Origin: Methanobacteriaceae archaeon UBA349
GTDB taxonomy: Archaea > Methanobacteriota > Methanobacteria > Methanobacteriales > Methanobacteriaceae
NCBI GenBank assembly: GCA_002509745.1
Contig: DAWK01000027.1
Span: 16,671-24,837, forward strand
Reading direction: 5' to 3'
DNA length: 8,167 bases
The notes under the pieces are model-generated. The model ran no database searches. It was not told the origin of the DNA and worked only from the letters and a program-made list of their open reading frames with translations. Below, in pieces: positions 1-4,891 of this stretch (positions are counted from its first letter, which is position 1; every line of letters begins with the position of its first letter). The position numbers and the translations under genes are program-made.

Positions 1-66
1 CTCAATTGTTTAAAAAAATATTGGATTAAATGTATTAAAATCACCAAAATCAAATAAATTAATAAT

Positions 67-139
67 AATTAGTTAATTAATACTAATTGGCACTGAGTTG
101 TAATCATCTGGTGCATATAAACATATAACTCATATAAAT
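67..139 (+). promoter_or_regulatory. Promoter region of the metallophosphoesterase gene
   Basis: Positions 1-145 hold no gene that I can see. Two TATA-like elements lie close to the start: CATATAAAC at 114-122 and CATATAAAT at 131-139. Archaeal transcription starts about 25 nt after the TATA centre, so they would place the start near 144 or near 161. Those points coincide with the two candidate ATG codons (146 and 161), so the mRNA may be leaderless. This fits the lack of a ribosome binding site before either ATG. Upstream, 67-73 (AATTAGT) and 82-88 (ACTAATT) form a 7-bp dyad that could be an operator, but such dyads are common by chance in AT-rich DNA. Confidence 0.4.
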
Positions 140-145
140 TAATTT

Positions 146-1240
146 ATGGGATTAATAATCATGGAAAAGTCAAGAATTTTACAGCTTACGGCATTTGCGG
201 CATTCCTTTCTTTAGGATACTTGGCATTGAACTATTTTGTATTTATTAGCTTGTCCACGTTTTTCCAGGGCATAAATCTAAACTACATTTATCTATTCAT
301 AGGATTAGTAACCATTTCTTTTCCAGTTTCCATGTTAGTTGAACAAAAATCATCAAATTTTTTATCTCAAGCAATTTATCTTTTTTCTACAACCTGGATG
401 GGTATCACTCTATATTTTGTGTGGATGATTATCGCGATTTTTCTAATCAGATTAATTATTCCTATTCCATTGGAAGTCGCGGGAACCATTATAATTGGTT
501 TAGTTTCCATAATCACTATTTATTCATTAATAAATTCTTACAATGCACACGAGAAGCACATAAAAATACCTATTAATAAATTAAATTCCTCTATTAAACT
601 TGTTCAGCTTTCAGATGTCCACATAGGTTCAGTTAGAAATTCAGGATTTTTAAAAAGAGTTGTAAGTAAAATAAAAGATATTAATCCTGATGCCGTTTTA
701 ATAACGGGGGATCTGGCTGATGGAAGTTCAGCTATTCATGAAAATACTTTTTACCCATTTAAAGAACTTAAAATGCCAATATTTTTTACTCCTGGAAATC
801 ATGATTCTTATCCAGGTATAGAAAATGTATTCAAGGCTTTAAAATTTGCAAATGTGCATATACTGGAAAATGATATGATTGAATTTAAAGGGATTCAGAT
901 AATCGGAGCATCATATTCTATGAGAAGAGATAATCTCAAAAACGTTCTAAATCAAATAAACCTTGATCCGGACCAACCAACTATATTGATGTACCATTTA
1001 CCTTCTGAATGGGAAGCTGCACGAGAAAAAGGAATCGATCTACAGCTATCGGGCCACACTCACCATGGACAGTTTTATCCATTTAATTTGCTTGTAAAAT
1101 TAGTTTTCCCTTATTTAGGTGGTTTATACAAAAAAGGAAAGGACCATCTATATGTTTCAGCGGGTACTGGGACCTGGGGCCCACCTATGCGATTGGGATC
1201 TCATAATGAGATCACTATAATTAATTTGATTCCTAAATAA
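146..1240 (+). CDS. Membrane-anchored calcineurin-like metallophosphoesterase (YkuE/COG1408 type)
   Basis: The protein has 364 residues. The first 130 or so are hydrophobic, with four likely membrane segments (about 11-37, 44-63, 75-104, 110-131). The cytoplasmic-type phosphoesterase domain follows. It carries all the dimetal-site motifs in order: SDVH (D157, H159), GDLAD (D189, D192), GNHD (N218, H219, D220), a single H284, and GHTHHGQ (H304, H306). An intact active site points to hydrolysis of a phosphomonoester or phosphodiester. YkuE-like relatives are membrane-associated enzymes, but the substrate cannot be read from sequence. The start is uncertain: ATG 146 gives MGLIIMEK, while ATG 161 gives MEKSRI and loses only five residues; neither has a ribosome binding site. 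The gene is followed by its own terminator and is probably not part of the metal cluster downstream. Confidence 0.88.
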   Translation: MGLIIMEKSRILQLTAFAAFLSLGYLALNYFVFISLSTFFQGINLNYIYLFIGLVTISFPVSMLVEQKSSNFLSQAIYLFSTTWMGITLYFVWMIIAIFLIRLIIPIPLEVAGTIIIGLVSIITIYSLINSYNAHEKHIKIPINKLNSSIKLVQLSDVHIGSVRNSGFLKRVVSKIKDINPDAVLITGDLADGSSAIHENTFYPFKELKMPIFFTPGNHDSYPGIENVFKALKFANVHILENDMIEFKGIQIIGASYSMRRDNLKNVLNQINLDPDQPTILMYHLPSEWEAAREKGIDLQLSGHTHHGQFYPFNLLVKLVFPYLGGLYKKGKDHLYVSAGTGTWGPPMRLGSHNEITIINLIPK

Positions 1241-1290
1241 TTTTTATTTTGAATAAAAAGTAAATTAATTTTTCTAATTTTTTATTTTTT
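1241..1290 (+). terminator. T-rich terminator after the metallophosphoesterase
   Basis: Directly after the stop codon, TTTTTATT (1241-1248) and AATAAAAA (1252-1259) form an 8-bp A/T stem with a 3-nt loop. T-runs follow at 1269-1273, 1278-1283 and 1285-1290. Repeated T-runs are the usual signal for transcription termination in archaea; the stem is weak and may be incidental. Confidence 0.6.
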
Positions 1291-1323
1291 AAATGAATTG
1301 AATTATTAAAAATTTTTAGGTGA

Positions 1324-1342
1324 ACCAAAACTTTTTTATATA
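1324..1342 (+). promoter_or_regulatory. TATA/BRE promoter of the DiNase-ATPase-CDF cluster
   Basis: A TTTATATA box at 1335-1342 is preceded by an A-rich BRE-like ACCAAAAC at 1324-1331. The expected transcription start is near 1365, about 204 nt upstream of the first start codon. This is the only clear promoter ahead of the six same-strand genes 1569-6115. Confidence 0.6.
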
Positions 1343-1364
1343 GTTATGAATATATATTCATAAC
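1343..1364 (+). promoter_or_regulatory. 22-bp perfect palindrome, candidate ArsR/SmtB-type operator
   Basis: Each 11-nt arm reads GTTATGAATAT, and the second arm is its exact reverse complement. The core has the form TGAA-N6-TTCA, as in operators of ArsR/SmtB-family metal sensors. The site begins directly after the TATA box and ends about where transcription should start, so a bound protein would block polymerase recruitment. No ArsR-family gene is present in the window, so the regulator would have to be encoded elsewhere. The palindrome is observed; the regulator family is inferred. Confidence 0.55.
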
Positions 1365-1538
1365 AGTTAGGCCTAAGAATTTTTCATTTTGAAAGGTTTG
1401 GGTTAAAATTTTCAATCATTTCCTGTAACTAATTTTTAATTTAATTACTTTTAAAACTTGAATTATTTAAATCAAAGTTACAGAAATGGGAGGATTTTTC
1501 AAACAGTGTTCAATAGCTAAATAAATTTTAGGCTTTTT
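1365..1538 (+). ncRNA. Structured 5' leader of the metal cluster (candidate cis-regulatory RNA)
   Basis: The roughly 204-nt untranslated stretch contains two long complementary pairs. The outer helix joins GCCTAA-g-AATTT (1371-1382, G1377 bulged) with AAATTTTAGGC (1523-1533), giving 11 pairs. The inner helix joins CATTT-c-CTGTAACT (1417-1430, one bulged C) with AGTTACAGAAATG (1476-1488), giving 13 pairs. A smaller helix, TTGAAA 1389-1394 with TTTCAA 1410-1415, fits between them. The outer helix starts close to the expected 5' end of the RNA, and its G/C-rich base is followed at once by five T (1534-1538), like an attenuator. I do not recognise a known riboswitch class. The fold was found by eye and has not been energy-tested. 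Confidence 0.4.
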
Positions 1539-1568
1539 CGAGATAATACTAAAAAAGGAGGAGATTAG

Positions 1569-1880
1569 GTGATAGACAAAAAAAAATACAAATGTTCTGA
1601 TTGTGGATTTGAATGGTCCAGTCCTCAAAAAGAATATCAAAACTGCCCGGATTGTGGTTCAGAAAACATAAATCTTATTTCTGATGAAAAGGAAATGGGA
1701 AAAGATATTATTCAGAACACTGGTTCAAATAGAAAAGGTTATGGTAGAGGCAGGGGTTCTGGCGCCCCAAGAGTTTGTAAATGCACTCAATGTGGCCATG
1801 AGATTCCTAAAATTCCAGGGGTTCCTTGTAGAAATGAAAAATGCCCTGAATGTGGCGGAATGTTGTGTGGTTCTGAATAA
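1569..1880 (+). CDS. Small double zinc-ribbon protein of the DiNase cluster
   Basis: This 103-residue protein starts at GTG 1569, chosen because a strong AGGAGGAG site (1556-1563) ends five nucleotides before it. The N-terminal ribbon has CxxC pairs at C9/C12 and C26/C29, as in rubredoxin-like or zinc-ribbon folds. A Gly/Arg-rich linker (GYGRGRGSG, residues 57-65) follows. The C-terminal ribbon has C70, C72, C75, C87, C92, C95 and C100, with the pattern CxCxxCGHExPxxPGxPC...CPxCG. I associate this last module with DiNase-family proteins, to which it is sometimes attached. Here it is the first gene of the cluster, 45 nt before a DiNase gene, so it probably binds Zn or Fe and assists metal or cluster handling. 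No enzyme activity is evident. Calling it rubredoxin would be wrong, since the second ribbon is atypical. Confidence 0.8.
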   Translation: MIDKKKYKCSDCGFEWSSPQKEYQNCPDCGSENINLISDEKEMGKDIIQNTGSNRKGYGRGRGSGAPRVCKCTQCGHEIPKIPGVPCRNEKCPECGGMLCGSE

Positions 1881-1925
1881 AATATTTAAATTTAATTTTG
1901 TCAAAAGATATCTAAGATTATAAAG

Positions 1926-2306
1926 GTGATTTTTACGAAAATTTGTATACCAACAATAGAAAAAGAGGGTTTAAATTCAAATATATCACTACATTTTGGC
2001 AAAACCCCATATTTTGCCTTTTTAAAAGAAAAAAATGGTGAAATAGAAGATATAATCTTCATTGAAAGCGGGGGAAAACATATTGGCGGTTCCCTTACAC
2101 CAGCTGAGATAATATTAAATTCTGATGCAGATATTTTAATTTGCGGGAATTTAGGTTCGAAAGCAGTTAATATGCTTCAAAAAAATAATGTTAAAGTTTT
2201 TTCAGGAGCAAATGGTAGTGTTAAGGAGATATTTGAACAGTGGAAGAATGAAAAGTTGATGGTGGCTGATAAAAATAATTCCTGTTCAGAACAGGAACAT
2301 CATTAA
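1926..2306 (+). CDS. NifX/NifB-type dinitrogenase iron-molybdenum cofactor (DiNase) domain protein, copy 1
   Basis: This is a single-domain protein of the family that includes NifX, the NifB C-terminus, Methanothermobacter MTH1175 and the Desulfovibrio orange protein. Characteristic segments are LHFGKTPYF (residues 22-30), a central strand ending in the loop IESGGKHIGG (46-55), DADILICGNLGSKAVNML (68-84), and the tail motif VFSGANGSVKEIFEQW (91-106). Possible metal ligands are H23, H52, C73 and the extreme C-terminal SCSEQEHH. Family members bind metal-sulfur clusters, but the ligand here is unknown. The start is unusual: GTG 1926 lies inside a good GGTGAT ribosome binding site (1925-1930), and the family's usual start position corresponds to ACG at 1935. 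The gene lies 45 nt after the zinc-ribbon gene and is probably co-transcribed with it. Confidence 0.82.
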   Translation: MIFTKICIPTIEKEGLNSNISLHFGKTPYFAFLKEKNGEIEDIIFIESGGKHIGGSLTPAEIILNSDADILICGNLGSKAVNMLQKNNVKVFSGANGSVKEIFEQWKNEKLMVADKNNSCSEQEHH

Positions 2307-2360
2307 TGAAAATTTCATTTCACTCTAAATCTTGATTTTTTATTTAGATAAAGATTTAGA
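2279..2360 (+). repeat. Three consecutive inverted repeats at the end of DiNase gene 1
   Basis: Three perfect dyads follow one another. TTCCTGTTC-a-GAACAGGAA (2279-2297) covers the last codons of the gene. AATGAAA-a-TTTCATT (2305-2319) spans its stop codon. TCTAAATCTT (2324-2333) pairs with AAGATTTAGA (2351-2360) around a 17-nt T-rich loop. As RNA they would form two or three hairpins between the two DiNase genes. They could terminate some transcripts, stabilise a processed 3' end, or be protein sites; nothing decides between these. Confidence 0.45.
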
Positions 2361-2381
2361 CTCCGAAATATCAAAAAAATG

Positions 2382-2392
2382 ATAAATATAAT
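2382..2392 (+). promoter_or_regulatory. Possible internal promoter before DiNase gene 2
   Basis: ATAAATATAAT lies 51 nt before the preferred start of the next gene, after the hairpins. It resembles an archaeal TATA box and would give a leader of about 30 nt. In such AT-rich DNA the match is weak evidence. Confidence 0.25.
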
Positions 2393-2427
2393 GAATACAG
2401 TAAAATATAGTTTTTTAAATGAGTAAT

Positions 2428-2432
2428 GGAGG
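2428..2432 (+). promoter_or_regulatory. Ribosome binding site that decides the start of DiNase gene 2
   Basis: GGAGG ends ten nucleotides before ATG 2443. It lies inside the reading frame opened by ATG 2419 and is too close to ATG 2434 to serve it, so 2443 is the best start. Confidence 0.6.
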
Positions 2433-2442
2433 AATGGAAGAC

Positions 2443-2835
2443 ATGAAAGTAGCCATAGCATCCAGAGGAGACAATTTAGAATCTCTTGCGAGCCCGATTT
2501 TTGGAAGATGTGCTTATTTTATAATTGCAGAAGTTGAAAATGGTAAAATTGAAGGTTTTGAATCATTAATAAATGCTGCAGTCGCTGAATCTGGAGGTGC
2601 AGGAATTAAAGCTGCACAGATTGTAGCCAATAAAAATATTAATGCCTTAATCTCAGGATCTGTAGGTCCCAATGCATATGATCTGCTTAAACAGGTCGGT
2701 ATCAAGATGTATCAGATTAAAGAAGGATCTGTTGAACAAAATATCCATTTATTCTTTGAAAATAAATTGGAAGAATTACCCAGTGCTAACATGTCTAAAG
2801 GTCGTGGTGGTAGAGGTATGGGTGGAAGAAGATAA
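2443..2835 (+). CDS. NifX/NifB-type DiNase domain protein, copy 2, with Gly/Arg-rich tail
   Basis: The 130-residue protein starts MKVAIAS, the usual start of this family; an in-frame ATG at 2419 would add eight residues but lies upstream of the ribosome binding site. The domain shows FGRCAYFIIAEVENGKIEGFE (about 20-40, split by a strand), the loop INAAVAESGGAGIKAAQ (43-59), INALISGSVGPNAYDLL (66-82) and IKMYQIKEGSVEQNI (87-101). It lacks the His before FG (Ile19 instead) and the His of the central loop, so its ligands must differ from copy 1; C23 is the only cysteine. The tail KGRGGRGMGGRR (119-130) resembles the Gly/Arg linker of the zinc-ribbon protein at the head of the cluster. Role inferred: carrier or scaffold for a metal-sulfur cluster, working with the ATPases that follow. 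Confidence 0.82.
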   Translation: MKVAIASRGDNLESLASPIFGRCAYFIIAEVENGKIEGFESLINAAVAESGGAGIKAAQIVANKNINALISGSVGPNAYDLLKQVGIKMYQIKEGSVEQNIHLFFENKLEELPSANMSKGRGGRGMGGRR

Positions 2836-2914
2836 TTTTATCCTTCGGATTTAAAATATTTTTTCCATAGAATCATTAGGGATTAATTAAGGATATCTTA
2901 TTATTTTAGGTGTC

Positions 2915-3916
2915 ATGATGAGATTAGCTATTACTGGTGGTAAAGGGGGAACTGGGAAATCAACTATTGCTACTGCTCTGTCATTTGAGTTGGCCAAAAA
3001 ATTCAAAGTCGCTTTGATCGATGTTGATGTGGAGTGTCCGGATGATCATATAATTCTGTCCATAGAACGAAATAAAGTAAAGGAAGTTGAAACATTACTC
3101 CCCTTTTTTGATTTAAGATCATGTAAAAAGTGCGGTAAATGTTCCCAAACCTGCAGAGAAAATGCAATTTTTTTTGTTAAAGAAAAATATCCAATTTTAA
3201 TTTCCCAACAATGTAATGGATGCGGAGCCTGTATTAATGTTTGTCCTGAAAATACTATTAAAAAGGATAGACAAATAATAGGAATCATTTATCATGGAAA
3301 ATTAGACACTGATTTTATTAATTCTCTAAACTCCAGTTTTTTTGAAATTAACTCTTCTGAAATTTTAAAAAATGAATCAAATGAACATATAAAAGAAAAT
3401 ATTCAAAAAAATTTTCTTTTAATATCTGGAGAAGTAGAAGTAGGATGCGAATCCACATCATTAGTAGTCAATTCCACTCGTAAGTATGCTGAGCAACTAG
3501 AGCCAGATTTTGATTTTCTGATTATTGATACTCCTGCTGGAACTCATTGTAACGTTATTTCAGCATTAACTGATATTGACTTGGCCATTGCTGTTACAGA
3601 GCCTACTCCCCTGGGAGCTCATGATCTGGAATTAATATTACAGCTTCTGGAAAAAATTGCTAAACAAGGATTTGAACTTTCAAAATCATTATTGGGGAGA
3701 ACTGAAGAATATAATTCTCAAACTAAGATTATAATCAATCGTTCAGATATTGGTGATAAAAATTTGATTTATCAGGCTGTGGGTCAATATGGGCTGGATG
3801 TTATAGAAGAAATACCTTATGATAAGTCTTTCTTGGAAAATTATTCTAAGGGAATTCCTGTAACGAATCAAAAAATAGAAAAAATCGCTAATTATGTGAG
3901 GTCTTTGTATGAGTAA
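2915..3916 (+). CDS. MinD/Mrp-superfamily P-loop ATPase with inserted ferredoxin domain (COG1149), copy 1
   Basis: The 333-residue protein begins with a deviant Walker A motif, GGKGGTGKST (residues 8-17, K10 and K15). DVDVECPDDH follows (37-45 region), and the nucleotide-site strand LIIDTPAGTH lies at 203-211. A 2x[4Fe-4S] ferredoxin domain is inserted after the first third, with complete sets C70/C73/C76/C80 and C100/C103/C106/C110. Relatives in this superfamily use ATP to load or move metal clusters or to position proteins. Residues 120-168 look less conserved, and the family segment usually like GESGSGK is GEVEVGCES here (172-180). An AGGTG site (2908-2912) fits ATG 2918 better than ATG 2915, so the first Met may be absent. 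The next gene overlaps by 8 nt, so the two ATPases are translationally linked. Confidence 0.88.
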   Translation: MMRLAITGGKGGTGKSTIATALSFELAKKFKVALIDVDVECPDDHIILSIERNKVKEVETLLPFFDLRSCKKCGKCSQTCRENAIFFVKEKYPILISQQCNGCGACINVCPENTIKKDRQIIGIIYHGKLDTDFINSLNSSFFEINSSEILKNESNEHIKENIQKNFLLISGEVEVGCESTSLVVNSTRKYAEQLEPDFDFLIIDTPAGTHCNVISALTDIDLAIAVTEPTPLGAHDLELILQLLEKIAKQGFELSKSLLGRTEEYNSQTKIIINRSDIGDKNLIYQAVGQYGLDVIEEIPYDKSFLENYSKGIPVTNQKIEKIANYVRSLYE

Positions 3917-4835
3917 TTTTAAAACTCTGGTGGTATTATCCGGTAAAGGCGGTGTTGGTAAAAGTACTTTAACGGCTTCACTAGCTGTTTTATTGGCCGA
4001 AACTAATAAAATTACTGTTGCAGATTGTGATGTAGATGCTCCTAATTTAGGCTTAGTATTAGGCTTAAAAGAAGAACAATTTAAAGAGTGGAATTATCTT
4101 AAAACCAGTGAAAAAGCTTATTTAGTCAAAGAAAAGTGTAAAGGCAGGCGTAAATGTGTACGTGCTTGTAATTTTTCTGCAATTAAATGGGATAGTGAAC
4201 AATCTTTGCCGAAATTCAATGATTTACTATGTACGGGATGCGGAGCTTGTATTGTGGTTTGTCCAGATTTTGCCATTGAGTTAAAAGAAATTGAAAATGG
4301 AAAAATCGGTTCTGGAGTCACAAACTATGGATTTCCAATTATCACAGGTCACTTAAATATTGGAGAATCAGGTTCTGGAAAAGTGGTAGATGCGGTAAAA
4401 ATGAAGGCACAAACAGTTTCAGAATCTAATCGCTCTGATTTATTACTTCTAGATGCTGCAGCTGGTGTAGGGTGCCCAATTATAGCATCAGTAAAAGGCA
4501 CGGATTATGTTGTAATAGTTACCGAACCCACTCCTGTAGCATTCTGGGATCTCAAAAGAGTTTTGGAAGTAGTTAATTATTTTAATATTCCACATGGGAT
4601 TGTAATTAATCGTTGGGATATAAATAAAGATTTCACTAAAACAATTGAAAAATTTGCTAAATCCAATAATATTCCATTATTGGGAAAAATTCCTTATGAT
4701 AGATGTTTTGTAGATGCTTTAGTGAATTTACAACCAGCAGTAGTATATGAAAAAGAATTAGAAGAATTATTTTTTGATATTATAAATAACATATCTATTT
4801 TAATTGATATTAAGCATTTAAATAATAAAAATTGA
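3909..4835 (+). CDS. MinD/Mrp-superfamily P-loop ATPase with inserted ferredoxin domain (COG1149), copy 2
   Basis: The 308-residue protein has GKGGVGKST (12-20, K13 and K18), DCDVDAPNLGL (39-49), a complete GESGSGK motif (152-158), the LLLLDAAAGVGCP strand (178-190) and VTEPTP (204-209). The ferredoxin insert is defective in one half. The second cluster has C108/C111/C114/C118, but the first has only C77, C83 and C87; the expected second cysteine is Arg80. That cluster may be [3Fe-4S], use another ligand, or be lost. The start ATG lies inside the end of the preceding ATPase gene (8-nt overlap), with GAGG at 3898-3901 as ribosome binding site. The two are ancient paralogues rather than recent duplicates and probably act as a heteromeric pair in cluster loading; this is inferred from context. 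Confidence 0.88.
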   Translation: MSNFKTLVVLSGKGGVGKSTLTASLAVLLAETNKITVADCDVDAPNLGLVLGLKEEQFKEWNYLKTSEKAYLVKEKCKGRRKCVRACNFSAIKWDSEQSLPKFNDLLCTGCGACIVVCPDFAIELKEIENGKIGSGVTNYGFPIITGHLNIGESGSGKVVDAVKMKAQTVSESNRSDLLLLDAAAGVGCPIIASVKGTDYVVIVTEPTPVAFWDLKRVLEVVNYFNIPHGIVINRWDINKDFTKTIEKFAKSNNIPLLGKIPYDRCFVDALVNLQPAVVYEKELEELFFDIINNISILIDIKHLNNKN

Positions 4836-4891
4836 ATTTATCCAATTTAAACGATTTGAATTAAAATATTAATTTACTATTGAGGCCTGAT

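Noticed and set aside
1486..1524. A 12-codon open frame in the leader (MGGFFKQCSIAK)
   Set aside because: No ribosome binding site precedes it, and its ATG lies within a predicted helix. It could be a leader peptide, but nothing supports translation.
2838..2852. ATCC-TTC-GGAT mini-hairpin after DiNase gene 2
   Set aside because: The stem has only four pairs. The T-run further on (2862-2867) is separated from it, so a terminator inside the operon is not supported.
4844..4862. AATTTAAA/TTTGAATT inverted repeat between the second ATPase and the CDF gene
   Set aside because: It is an eight-pair A/T stem with one G-T mismatch and no T-tract directly after it. It is too weak to call a terminator or operator.
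4880..4891. TTG 4880 as the start of the CDF-DiNase gene
   Set aside because: The TTG overlaps the GAGG ribosome binding site that is correctly spaced for ATG 4892, and the four added residues carry no family signal.
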